A stretch of 64,000 nucleotides of DNA. It comes from Ectobius pallidus (taxonomy: Eukaryota > Arthropoda > Insecta > Blattodea > Ectobiidae). A program made the translations under genes and the position numbers. This document shows positions 22,233 through 33,640 of the stretch, piece by piece. Positions within the stretch are counted from its first letter, which is position 1. Each line of letters starts with the position of its first letter. The stretch is from positions 42,461,502 to 42,525,501 of the forward strand of contig CAXKWD010000008.1 of the NCBI GenBank assembly GCA_964059195.1, read 5' to 3'. The notes under the pieces were generated by a model, which did no database searches, was not told where the DNA came from, and was given only the letters and a program-made list of their open reading frames with translations.

Positions 22233-25200
22233 TGTCACGTAAAATTGTGACCAGTTATAAACACGAAATAGTTGAACTTGGACAATCTATGCACTGTTCC
22301 AGTGCACAAAAAGAAACAAGTGTGCATGTGCGACTGTTAAAAAAGTTTGAAAAGAGAGATGGTTGAAGGTTGCCAAGGAAGAGTGTTGTCAGTAGGAGTT
22401 GGACTCAGAAGTCAGTTGGATTCAGGTTTGAGAGTGAGTAACGAAGCGAGCAGGAGGCCACAAGAAAGGAGGTGGTCGCCGCTCAGTGAGGGGCTTCGCC
22501 CATGCTGGAGCCGGCATGTACAGTATAAGAAGACAAGATTCGCCCGTGCTGAAGCTGGCATGTGCAGTACGTGTTGCAATGGAAGTTAAGGTTGGTGCTA
22601 TGCATTAATAAGAAAGAATAGTGCAAGAGACAGTTGACCGAAAAATAACTAGCATTCCTATATGTAATTCAGAAAGTTAATAGTTGAAAAGCGCAAGCAG
22701 TATCGAGATAAAATTTTGAAGAAGTGAACCGTTGAACAATAACGCTAATTTGTAAAAAAAATAGTTCTGAGGAAGGAACAGTTGAAAAAAATGAACTGTC
22801 GAACGAGTATTAGTCGAAAAGTTAAACTAGTGAAGAAAATGTGTTGTAGAGTTATAACACTTGAAGACGTGTACTAGTTGAAAATAGATTTGAACAGTTT
22901 AAAAGTGGACGAGTACGTGAGTTTATAATGCACAGCAGCGAGAAGAGAGACGGCTTTGAAAAGTTGAATAAGAAGATGTGTGATGGAGAAAATGAATGAT
23001 GGCTGTGGAGATATAGCTATTGGACTGGGAGTGTTGGTTGGCTTACGTCGTGGCTGCCTGTAGTGAACATCAGCTGGAAGAGAAGAATATGGTAGAGTCT
23101 AAGTGGTGCTTAGATTCGAATGGGATCCATTAGAAGATGGACACCAACAGAAGAAGGACTGAACAAGAATGGTGAAGAACATCGCTGGTCTACTGTTTGC
23201 CGAGTATTCAAAATTGTTATAGTAAGACATTTTGAACCTGATAGTTTGGAACTATAACTTTCAATGCAATATAATTCAAAGTTATGAGAGTACGATTTTT
23301 GGAAAGAGTTAAGAGAAGAATTTATTAAAAGTCAGAGTTAGGTTGATTAATGATACTATGTATAGTGAAAGAAAAATCAGTAAATTCACTTTGAGAATGA
23401 GATAGAATGGTAGATTACTGTATTTCAAGTTCAAGAAATAGAAGAGTTAGCTTAACGAGAAGTTAGTTTAGAGAGAAAGCTTAAATAGAAAAAAAAAAAA
23501 GTAAGAAAAGTTGCTTGAGAGTGAAGAATAGTTTCGTAATGGGATTCATATGGGAATTCAGAAACATAAATTTTCACAAAATCAAAAAGAGGAAAAAGAG
23601 TAAAATGGTATAACAAAATGAAGTAAGAAGTTAAGATAGTCGGCAAGCTTAGGCGCCCTATCGTAAGCACAGGTCAGGGATATCGAGTAAGTGTCATACT
23701 CCCAAAAATATGCTACGAACCAAATGTTAAATTAGATATGGCTATTTGTTAATTTATGTGCGCGATGATGCTTTGTGCCTTATCAAAGTAAAAAGAATAA
23801 GGGAGACCGAGGAAGTGATGTACTCCTATTGTTGAAAATCAGAGAAAGAATATGGAAGAATTTATTCAAGAATAGTAAGTTGATTGTGGTTAATATTTTA
23901 ACCTAAAAGACAAAAGAGTTAAAGTTAGTTAAAGAATTTTGGAAGAGAAGTGAACTTGAATAAAGTACAGTAAAGTCTAAAAGTATAGTGGCTTAAGAAG
24001 TAAAAGATAAAAGTTGAGTTAAAAAGAGTTTCTGAAAGTAGAGTTTGAATGTAGATCGAACTAAGTTAGAAGTGAGTTGAAAGCAATAAAAGTGAAATTT
24101 TGCTTTAGGGAAGAAAAGGTTAGGAAAGGAAAGAGAAAAAGAATAATTCTTATAAAAAGTTATTATAAATGAAATAAATGAGAATTGTTAGTAGAGGGAT
24201 AATTAGATGGTGTGAACACCAGTGGTCCCAGATAAATATAAAGGAAATGAAGTATAGTAGAAGGCCTGTGTATGACTGAACCTAGCATAATTAAGTAATT
24301 ATTGAAAAGAATTACCAGAGTTTTTCGGGGGTCAAAACAATCATCGTGCAGTTGTATACTTGTCAGGGACCTTGCCCTACAAATGGTCAAAATTAATTTT
24401 TTAGGCTTTTTCTTGTGTCATCGGTTGCAGGGGAGCTGTCAGGTTGACTGTAACTCAGAAGTTGGACATAACTCTCTGTATCGGAGGTCTATCGCCAAAG
24501 TTCAATTCTTGGACATAGGCCTAAATTTCATTTTCGTTCTTCTACATTGTCTTTATACTATTGATCTTTTTGAAAAATCATTCTTCTTGGACTGGACAGA
24601 CAGGGACAGACTACTACAGGATTATACAGTAACTGACTGTTAAGGAAAAATGATATAGAATACATTACAATTGGAAATGGGCATTTATTAGAAGGAAAGG
24701 TACATTGTTGTTAATTAGAAATTTATATTGTTGTGTTCCACGTAGTTTTTGGTGAGTGAACAGTAAACTTCAGAATAAGAAAAGTTGATTGTAGAATCCA
24801 AGAACACATCTGTAAAATAGAACAAGAAATTGGATTAATTAGTTGAAATTAAGCATAACGACATAATATTGAAATAGATTAAAATTATTACTAACCTTAG
24901 TAGAACAGAAAACTGGATGTAAATAAGATTCTAACCAGTAGAATAATAGAGAGTATAATTAATATTAAAAGGGAAATTTCAGTTTTTTTCATATATTAAA
25001 TGTTTATTTTGGTGATAAAAATATATCATACACATGTAATTATTCTATCAGGTTAAAGGTGGTTACTGAAGAAATAAAATGCTATTGTAAACAACAGTGG
25101 AAACTGTAAAGAAGCAAAAAGATTGATTTTTGAATTATAATAAAAATATTGTTAATTGTGTTGGAAACACATAGTTATCATTCTATTCATATTATATGTA

Positions 25201-25700
25201 TTATGACCCAATCAAAGTACTAGAACCCCCTCCATTCTCGACTGTTAAAAGCTGGCCGATAGGCATATATTATGTGAACGAACTTAAGTTGTAATTCAGA
25301 AGTTGTAAAGCCCCTCACTGCACTTCTGAAGAAGAAATAATAATAAAAACCAATTAGTGGATGGACAATGATATGTTTGTGGATGGCGCCCATTTTGACA
25401 AATAAATAATTCCACAATAGAAAAGAAATTTGATGAGTTAACAATAGTGATTTATGGTGAAGAAGTTTGGGAACACCCTGTATAGTGCTGTCATATATTA
25501 AATGGTATTGGAATGTCTAACTACACTTGTAATATCCTGCGTCGCTTAGAGCGGAGAAAACAGGTGCCGCTTACGTAACCACTGGACTGGGTCATTGCTA
25601 CATAGGGGGATCGTAAGATAGAAACGTGTTATGTAATGAAAAGGATAAAAGTCTGAAGATTTTGAATATAATAAATTAAATAAAGATAAAGTCCATCACA
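22233..25700 (+). mobile_element. Non-coding TG...CA element, copy A (3.5 kb)
   Basis: Starts TGTCACGTAAAATTGTGACC and ends GTCCATCACA, flanked by AAAA and AAAT. It is collinear with copy B at 30790-35519. Shared blocks include GAACATCAGCTGGAAG then AGAAGAATATGG (23.08 and 31.2 kb), GTATCGGAGGTCTATCGCC (24.48 and 34.31 kb), TGGCGCCC (25.39 kb) or TGGCGCCC-like words (35.21 kb), and GAACACCCTGTA (25.47 and 35.3 kb). There are no long ORFs and no internal copy of its own ends. TG...CA ends fit an LTR-type unit: either a very long solo LTR or a non-autonomous derivative. Orientation is taken from copy B and is arbitrary. Confidence 0.7.
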
Positions 25701-25847
25701 AAATAACCTATTTGCAGTTTATGTGTGGTCTGAAAGTTACATTGATAGGCTTGACTCACTTGCACGACGACATATGTTGATAAATAGCCTATTTGGAGGT
25801 TAAGTTATGTGATTGCCACTAGGCAAGGAGTAATCAAGTTCTTAGTT

Positions 25848-26484
25848 GAAATGTGCTTTGAATCTTTCCTGGTGCTGGTAATATATGATATTTTCCCGGG
25901 CTACTAACCAGGTGGTGAATTGGATTAATTCCGACGTTTCGAAGCCAAACTGAGGCTTCATTGTCAAGGAGAATGAAATGCCGGGATTAGATGGCGTGTA
26001 TTTATAGGACTGCTGTGAGTGGGGACATCCGGATTGGAGAAAGGATTTGTTGAAGACCAACCAATCAGGAAACAGATGGGTTCTGTAAGAACAGGAGGGA
26101 AAATTAGAGAAGTAGAATCGGTTCAAATAAGGGCCAACGGTCAATAGGTAGTGAAAATAAATAATTATTATATAGGTGGTGGTGGAAACGAGAAAAAATT
26201 GGAAAAAAGGGAAAAAACGGTCCAAATGAGGGCCAATGTTTTTAATTACTTCTACTTCTCTAATTTTCCCTCCTGTTCTTACAGCACCCATCTGTTGCCT
26301 GATTGGTTGGTCTTCAACAAATCCTTTCTCCAATCCGGATGTCCCCATTCACAGCAGTCCTATAAATACACGCCATCTAATCCCGGCATTTCATTCTCCT
26401 TGACAATGAAGCCTCAGTTTGGCTTCGAAACGTCGGAATTAATCCAATTCACCATCTGGTTAGTAGCCCGGGAAAATATCATAT
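25848..26484. mobile_element. Palindromic Penelope-type element
   Basis: A perfect 12-bp duplication AAGTTCTTAGTT (25836-25847 and 26485-26496) brackets 637 bp. Two inverted arms of about 225-240 bp (about 25879-26118 and 26257-26484) flank a spacer of about 140 bp. Each arm carries GAAGCC, a loop, then GGCTTC and GAAACGTC, resembling the hammerhead-related terminus of the PLEs at 10.7 and 16.4 kb. The shared arm makes both strands encode the same short peptide (FNKSFLQSGCPHSQQSYKYT), which is a by-product of the palindrome. The 31 bp outside the left arm resemble the one-sided tails of PLE insertions. Confidence 0.8.
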
Positions 26485-26496
26485 AAGTTCTTAGTT

Positions 26497-27261
26497 ATTC
26501 ACTTCACAAATAGCCGAAGACTGCTTTGTTGTCACTTAGTGAATTGAATGTCGTGATGAAATTTCACCTGAAGCATGCCTCACAAAAAATTGTTTATACG
26601 ATTTAAATAGTGAGAACTTCAATTATAGATGAAGTAGTATTCATAACTCACCCGCATTATTAGCGAGCGAAGGAATTACAATCTTTGTTACTGTTATGTG
26701 ACCAGCAGACCGCAGGTTAAGAAGTTGTTGTTTAGATGTACATGGCTTCTGACGTTACACGGCTTAGCTCCGCGGATAGAATGTTGTTCCAATTGAATTT
26801 ACATGGCTTCTGACCCCTTTGAGGGTCCGTAATCACATGTAAAATGGAATGAATTCTTAATTAATTTACGTCATCTGAACGGTTAATGGTTGAATACTTT
26901 CAATGACGCAATAAAAAACCAATAGGAAATAAATGTATTATCAATTCAGAATGCCAATTTTTGATACACTTAAACATTACTTAAGAAGACAAAAGAATTA
27001 TTTTATAATTCAACAAAAGCCCTTGATACGCTTAAACAATATAACATATGGCAGGCCATACTTGATATAATAACATAACATGTAAATTGTAATATTTTCT
27101 TGAGAACTTCATAAGATATGTACAAAGAAAATAACAGAGCAAAGTAAAACAAACTTATGAATCACTTTTAGGTGATTTAACGAAATTAGTTCTATCATAT
27201 ATTTAGGCGATTACAAGTATCCAGTATCTAAGCTCGTTACATTTCATGAAAATAGTAAAAG
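26497..27261. other. Intron sequence, nothing recognised
   Basis: AT-rich. A short word pair (ACATGGCTTCTGAC) occurs twice at about 26.74 and 26.8 kb. No coding region or element ends were seen. Confidence 0.45.
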
Positions 27262-27265
27262 TTAA

Positions 27266-27971
27266 GGGGAGATGGTAGTTACCGCTAGCAAAATGATAGA
27301 AAATATAGCGTATGTTCAAGAAGCCATAACTCAGGTGTTAACAGTCAGATTTAGTTGAATTTTTTAAGCAGAAAATGGTTGTTCTAGAACTCGCTGTTTG
27401 GTAGGAAAGAATTTTTCAACACATAGGTGATAATTTTGTTTTACAGTTACTTCCCTTGACATAGGTACACTTTATTCAATTTCTGTAGCTTAGATTTTTG
27501 TGAAACTTGGGTGGGAACTTACTAACAACAGGTATTACTATTTACCCTAGAACAATCAGTCTAATATGTACATTATTACTGCATGAAAACTTCACGTCTA
27601 AAAAAAGAAGACTTTTTAAAATAAAAATAGTTGAAAATTCTGTATAGTTAAGACTTTTCCCATAATTCTGCTAAGGGAGATTTGTCATCTATCTATAATG
27701 AATTCCTGAAAGTTTCATTATTTTAGCATGAATAGCTTTTCATAAAATGGTACCTGAAGTACAAGAAATATAATTTTACAGGAGAGCGAAAAGAAAATGA
27801 CGTGTCTTATGGTGTTTTATCCATTTTAGAAAGCTCCAGGTCGCTCTGCTTGGCTTAATAATAACGCAACATATAAAACCTATATATCAAAATGTTCACA
27901 AAACTATGATTTATTACATGAGCCTAAGAAAAAAGTAGATTTTTTTTGTCACTGTTAACTACCATCTCCCC
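27266..27971. mobile_element. TTAA-flanked MITE (706 bp)
   Basis: Terminal inverted repeats GGGGAGATGGTAGTTA lie at both ends, bounded by TTAA at 27262-27265 and 27972-27975. There is no ORF. TTAA target sites point to the piggyBac or Kolobok groups. The TIR is not that of the TTAA elements at 13.9 and 32.4 kb, so it belongs to a different family. Confidence 0.88.
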
Positions 27972-28249
27972 TTAACACTTTGATTAAATTTTAGTTATGT
28001 TTAGTGAATTTCTAGGGGAATTCAGAACACTTGGCAACAAAGAGCTCCTGGACTGTTGTGGAGAAAAGTTTGACTAATACAAGTGAGTAACGAATTGCGA
28101 ATGTCGGCATGGCAACATTACGTAAGATTATGCATTAAGCATCTTAAACAAATTGAATTAACATTAAATATGTAATTACGAGAAAACACTTTTGAACATG
28201 TTAGATTAATGAGAGGTAGTATAAGCCTTTCGGCTTCTCAACACTGCAA

Positions 28250-29230
28250 CCTTTAATAGATCTATTGTTAATATCCAACTCTAACAGCCTCACTTTAATT
28301 TAAAGCTTTTAAAATAGCCAATAATTTTCCTGGGTGATGTTGAGGCAATCTGTCCTGGAGTCGGAAAAGCAAACTCCAGATGCCCTATTCTTTGTTGGGC
28401 AATTGCTTCGCATTCGCAAAGTATGTGCCCTGCTGTTTATTTTCCTCTAAGCAAAATGTACATGTATTCAACTCAGCCTTGCCCATTTTATAAAGATGAT
28501 CTTTGAGAGGGCATTGTTCAGTAAGGAGGCCATTTATTATCCTCAACTCCTCTTTGCTTGGCGTAAGGATCTTCTTTGATCTTTTCGCTGACAATTCAAT
28601 GAAATGATTTAACTTTGGAACATGGTCCCAATAGTTACTTGTTTTCCTGGGTTACCAGGCTTTTACATTTCCTTTGATATAGCCATCCGGTACTCCACAG
28701 AATGGTTCTGGGCAGATACTGGCACCACGAATGCCTTTATTAACATTTACATGAGTACATATTTCAATGGCATGCACTTCTGCTTGGAATATGGTGGGTT
28801 CTTAGCCAAGAGCTTTTGCTAGGGCAAAGTTGGGCCCATAAACTCCTACGCCAGTTTTCCCATCCATTTTAGAGCCAACCGTGAACCATACAAGTGACTC
28901 GTTTCCAAAGCTAGGTCCTTGCTCATCCCAAGTCTGACGATCAGTAATTGTGACTGTAAAAAAATAATCCAAGTTGGATTTAGGTGTCATCCAGTCCCAA
29001 AGTGTAATTAAATTATCCACCTTAATTTTATGGAGAAATTGACCAGTCAGGTCACCAGATTTGAAACTCATATATCGTTGCAGTCTAAGGGTACATGATA
29101 AGGCAACCTTCTTTACCTCAATATGCAGTGGTGTCAAGCCTATTAAAGCCCTTTTGAACAGGTAATGAAAGATAGCAATTAAAATAGTCAATACAAAGAA
29201 ACTCGTGATAATAATACAAATTATGCATAT
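28250..29230 (-). pseudogene. LINE RNase H and C-terminal region (Jockey/I-type), broken
   Basis: The minus strand encodes LVWFTVGSKMDGKTGVGVYG near 28.86 kb, the first RNase H motif with the usual TDGSK aspartate replaced by valine. Upstream RT tail sequence (28.9-29.19 kb) and a downstream block KRSKKILTPSKEELRIINGL followed by CTFCLEEN (28.39-28.59 kb) are also present. The latter is the usual C-terminal helix and cysteine motif. Stops lie between the pieces. The lost aspartate and the stops mark it as dead. Confidence 0.75.
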
Positions 29231-29392
29231 GAATAAATTAACCTCAAATTCTAACCTAAATTAAGTGAGATGGAACAAAAATAAATAAAACACATGGTAT
29301 AACCAAGTGCCGAAAGCTTGGAACCAATCCTCCAATGCATATTCTCAACATCAGGAAAACCTCAAGTCACACACAAGTAAAATTTCCTTATA

Positions 29393-30278
29393 CAAGGGTC
29401 GCTCAGAAAGTAATGCACTACATTTTTTCTTCAAGAATTATTTACTGAACACAATGAAACTTACACACAAGAAATAATTATGTTTCTTCTACACTCCTTA
29501 TTTTTCCACGTAATCCCCGTTCCGTTCTATGGCCTTCTTCCAGCGAGACACAATGGCGTGTATGCCCTGTCGGTACCACTCCATGTTCTGGTAACGAAGC
29601 CATTTCTGCACTGTGTGAATCACCTCTTTGTCATCCTCAAAATGTCTTCCGCGAATGGCATCCTTTAATGGCCAAACAAGTGGAAGTCTGAGGGAGCTAG
29701 GTCAGGGCTGTAGGGTGGATGGGGTAAAACTTACCAACCCTGTTTAGTGATGTGTTCCGAAGTCCTCAAACTTGTGTGAGGCCGAGCATTATCCACACTT
29801 CCTTTGCTGATTGACAGCTTCAGCGCCAACTGCCGAGTAGCTATTCGTCGGTCCTCGCGAATGAGCAAATCAGCAAGCTGCATCTTGTCAGGTGTGACAG
29901 CCGTGGATGGCCGCTCCGAACGCTGCAAAACTTGGAGCTCTGCCGAACCGCCTTTTGATGGCCTCACCCTCTGTGCCCAGCAACTAACCGTACTTCTGTT
30001 GACTGCAGATTCTCCATAAACTGCACACAAACGTTTGTGAATGTTCCCAACAGTTTCTTTCTCTGCAGTAAGAAATTCAATGACTACAGGCTGCTTGTAA
30101 CGTACATCACAGACGCCACTTCGAAACACTGCTGAAGCTACGCTATTTGTCTGAAGAAACACAAAATTTGCACGCGCACTCCTGAAAATTCAAATAATGT
30201 ATATCTAAAGTTTCGCATTCGTACCATTACTGTAGGCTGAGAAGAAAATGTGGTGCATTACTTTTTGGGCGACCTTCG
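29393..30278 (-). mobile_element. Deleted mariner transposon (886 bp)
   Basis: TA target bases at 29391-29392 and 30279-30280 flank inverted ends: AAGGGTCGCTCAGAAAGTAA on the left and GAAGGTCGCCCAAAAAGTAA on the other strand at the right. The transposase gene has lost its middle, so the copy depends on a full-length relative. It lies in the large ENT intron. Confidence 0.9.
29512..30162 (-). pseudogene. mariner transposase, internal deletion
   Basis: The minus strand starts with helix-turn-helix DNA-binding sequence (KQPVVIEFLTAEKETVGNIH, VNRSTVSCWAQR, IATRQLALKLSISKGSV). It then jumps directly to the second catalytic aspartate block, DNARPHTSLRT. After a stop it continues with HPPYSPDLAPSDFHLFGPLK, which holds the third aspartate, and ends WKKAIERNGDYVEK. 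The first aspartate and the linker are deleted. Family members are about 340-350 residues; this copy keeps roughly 215. Confidence 0.9.
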
Positions 30279-31720
30279 TAATATAATTAATTCCAGTTGA
30301 ACCATCAGGTTTGTTAAAAGAATATAATTCTCACAAGTGGTGGCTGCACTTCAACTACAGGGTGCGGCATTTATAGTTTCCCATTTTCAAAACCATGTAA
30401 CACATTTATTTAACAAACAAATAAGCTAAATTGAACATTTTTAAATGTCTTACACTCTGGAGTTTGAAATTCTGGTCTTACTTTTTTATATAATATCCTT
30501 GGGCTGCCCTACATTCTTCAACACATTGTTGCAATTTCCCTCGTACACTGGCCATTATGCGATGTGTGGTATATTGCGTAACATTTGCAATTTCCTGCAA
30601 ACGGCCACTTCAAAGTACTAAGGTCGTGGTGTGGTGTGCCATTGCAGCGCAGGGTATTATTGGCCCTTATGGTGCTTCGGTGACTGTCAACTCTGAACGT
30701 TACAATCACATGCGGCAAGCTTTCTTCCTACCAGAGCTGATACATCGTAACTGGGATATTGAGAGATTCTGGTTTCAAGGGGATGGTGCTGTCACGTTGC
30801 AAATTCGTGACATATAAAAAGAGGTATGGACCACGAGGAAACCATTCATAAACAAGAGAAAAACAAAAGAAACTATCGATACTATGTGAGTTTTGTTTGA
30901 ATTACAGGAAGAAGGAAGTGTGCATGCGCGCGCGGAAAAGTGATGAGAAGTGACGGTTGCTGTGTTGAAGGGAGAGAGAGTCAGCATTGGAAGGTTGAAG
31001 GAGAAGGTTGTGCAGAAAGGAAGAGTTAGTTGACGAGACTTGGAGTGAGCGGCAGTAGTGGCGACGGTGTTGCCTGGCGTTCTGTGTCAGAATACAAGCC
31101 GAGATGACCATCTAAACGAGGAAACAACGGCCGATGGCTATATGGAGATAGCTGTTGGATTGGAACGAGCCAGAACGTTGGTTGGCTTATGTCGTGGCCG
31201 CTGGGAGCGAACATCAGCTGGAAGGAGAAGAATATGGTCGAGTCTAAGTGATGCTTAGATTTGAATGGGATCCAATGAGAAAATGGACACCGACAGAAGA
31301 AGGACTGAACCGGAAGAGTGAAGAGCAACATGGGTCTACATCTTGTTGAGTATAAAAAAAACTGTTAATATAAGACATTTCTTTTTGATGCGGAAGATTC
31401 TGAATTACCATTCTAGTTTGTTGATTCTAAATTATGACTGACGAACAGATTTTCTGGTGAGAAAACGAATATCTTGATTGTATAAGTATTGGTAAAACAG
31501 TACGAATATGCAAAGTTAGATGTATTAACAGTAATACAGTAGTCCTATGTTTTCACTCTCTGTCGGGAAAGTTAAGAAAGAAGTAAATTTGAGAAGGAAT
31601 AAAGAAATAGTGGGTAAGAAATCTCTATACTTTGGGTGTTCATATGTTGTTGGGCCACGAACGAATACGTAGCTGGTCTCAGCTGGAGAAGCCTATGAAT
31701 ACGTTTTGCATTTTCAGACA

Positions 31721-32028
31721 GGTCGCGAGGAGAGTAAGGAAGAAATTATAAGGGGCATGAAAGTAATTCTTATTTGGGCTCCTCCCACTTGGTTTTCGTT
31801 AAGGTAACAGTTGGGAATCTACATGTTTGGATGGCATGCTGGCCTATAATGTTTGGTTACTTTATTAATAGATAGGTCGCGAGGAGAGTAAGGAAGACAT
31901 TATAAGGGGCATGAAAGTAATCCTTATTTGGGCTCCTACCACTTGGTTTTCGTTAAGGTAACAGTTGGGAATCTACATGTTTGGATGGCATGCTGGCCTA
32001 TAATGTTTGGTTACTTTATTAATAGATA
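31721..32028. repeat. 154-bp tandem duplication inside copy B
   Basis: Units 31721-31874 and 31875-32028 each start GGTCGCGAGGAGAGTAAGGA and end TTACTTTATTAATAGATA. They differ at about three positions. Copy A has no equivalent duplication that I can see, so it arose in this copy or its sublineage, and recently. Confidence 0.93.
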
Positions 32029-32660
32029 GATTTAACAAGAGAAGGCATTGGAACAGAGTAGAGCAAGTATGAAAATTTGGTAGGAGATGAGTGAGAGAAA
32101 AGAAAGTTGGGTTAATAGAAATTCACTTTGGAAGTAAATTGGAAGTGTAGAATGTATAATTCAAATTCGAGGTTAGGTTAGAACAGAAAAGAATTTCACG
32201 AAGTTGGAGGATAGATAGAAGTTACTGAAAAGGGTGTAGATGGGTTTCAAATTAGAATTCAGGGGAATTCAGAAGCATAAATGTACACAAAACAAAAATT
32301 AATTAACAAGAGAGCATAACGGTCATACAACGAAAGGGTTAGTGAAATTGAAGTAGATAGGAATTTGAATGAATTACGACCAGAAATGAAAGTATTGTGG
32401 GTTGAAGAACTTAAAGGAAGGGTAAACTAAAAAAATACCCTTTTCTAATTTTAATCTCATCGCACGGAGCTTTGAATTACGAAACGAATGGTGATCTCGT
32501 GAACTTCAGGTGCCCAATATTACGCCTTGTACGGGTGAAGTAAAACGCTCCTGTGACGTCACTCCTGACTAACTCGCTGGCAGGACAACAGCTACTGTAA
32601 TGCTCGCGCCTGTGTTTCTAATACATCACAAAGTCTCATTTGTGTTTGTTGTTGATAGAG

Positions 32661-33053
32661 ATGCCTGCAATGTTACCTTCTAAGGACAAATCTCGGTATT
32701 CACAAATTAATATCACACGAAAAGAAAATGACAAGGAATTATTTAAAGAGTTGCAAGGAAGAAAAGAAAATACGGAATGGTGTAAATGTGGGCTGTGTGT
32801 ACATATGAAAACGGGCCACGAAAGTGTGTGTTGTTGGGACCGTGAAGTAATTTGTGAACAGAAGGGGGTTGTAGACTGTGTAACACGACATTGCTCATTC
32901 GATAGCGTTATTATAAATAAAGATACACTAGTTGCCAGGCGTTATCAGTTAGTACTTAGAGCTAATACAGTTAAAAAACAAAACATTTTTCAAGATACGA
33001 ACAGAGTCACTTTCAGATTCAGAATCATCTTTTGCGGTAGTAGAAATTTCTGA
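32661..33053 (+). CDS. P2X7-C-terminal-like cysteine-rich protein fragment
   Basis: From the ATG at 32661 (another lies upstream at 32640) the ORF contains EWCKCGLCVHMKTGHESVCC, then C at VDCVTRH and FDSVIINKDTLVARRY. The pattern WCxCGxCxxMxTxxExxCC followed by C...H matches a zinc-binding domain known from the intracellular tail of P2X7 receptors and often found in transposon-linked proteins. The last about 30 codons overlap the minus-strand gene and are probably read-through. Its role in the element is unknown, and it may be truncated. Confidence 0.55.
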   Translation: MPAMLPSKDKSRYSQINITRKENDKELFKELQGRKENTEWCKCGLCVHMKTGHESVCCWDREVICEQKGVVDCVTRHCSFDSVIINKDTLVARRYQLVLRANTVKKQNIFQDTNRVTFRFRIIFCGSRNF

Positions 33054-33640
33054 AATGCTAAAAGAGCTATCTAAATCACAATTTCTAGAAGAAACATTCA
33101 ATGAATCTGTGCAAACATTGACATAAGTTTCATTTCCTAGTTCACACTGAACGCCTACTCTGTTAGAAACTGAATTTTCGTCATAAATACTAGATTCCAC
33201 ATTCATGATTTGTCCATTCCCGGATACTGAAGGATTACTATTCAAATCTTGCAACAACTCTCTCATTTCCTTCTTCCTCGAGTACGACGATTTTCTTTTC
33301 TTCATTGGCGGTGTTTCAGATTTCCCACGCAAAAGAAGTGATGGCACAGCACTTCTTTTTTAAACAGATTGCGGGGTTTCTCCAGATAACTGTGTTCGTA
33401 ACTGTACCAAAAGCTCGGTATCATTTTCTTCAAAATGTTGTGAACAAACCGTACTGTATTTAGTAGGAGCAAATTTTTCTCTTTTCATTTTTATCAGCCA
33501 TTGCTTATTTACGTTCGGGTGACTTATCTCTGTTGGGAACTCGATGGAAAGATATTTTAAGTGTGTTATCACTCTTCGACGATGAGTTTGTACACCCCAC
33601 AACACAACAATAAACCATTGTTTGAACAGATACTCACTAA
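32949..33640 (-). pseudogene. THAP-domain protein of the TTAA element
   Basis: The minus strand carries CCVVGCTNSSSKSDNTLKIS and FHRVPN in one frame. After a shift it reads ISHPNVNKQWLIKMKREKFA, then KYSTVCSQHFEEND: the C2CH THAP finger with its AVP-like tail region. Downstream (33347-32949) lies a low-complexity segment with KKRKSSYSRKKE and acidic serine-rich stretches, but no transposase core. The catalytic part appears deleted. By family, THAP domains bind the element's own ends. Confidence 0.75.

Noticed and set aside
25842..26486. Two ORFs of 168 and 111 codons sharing a long identical peptide
   Set aside because: The identity is forced by the palindrome; the reading is an antiparallel copy of the same DNA, not two homologous proteins.
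31026..31331. Overlapping minus-strand ORFs of 69-101 codons
   Set aside because: They fall in the non-coding TG...CA element, are not conserved in copy A, and have low-complexity composition.
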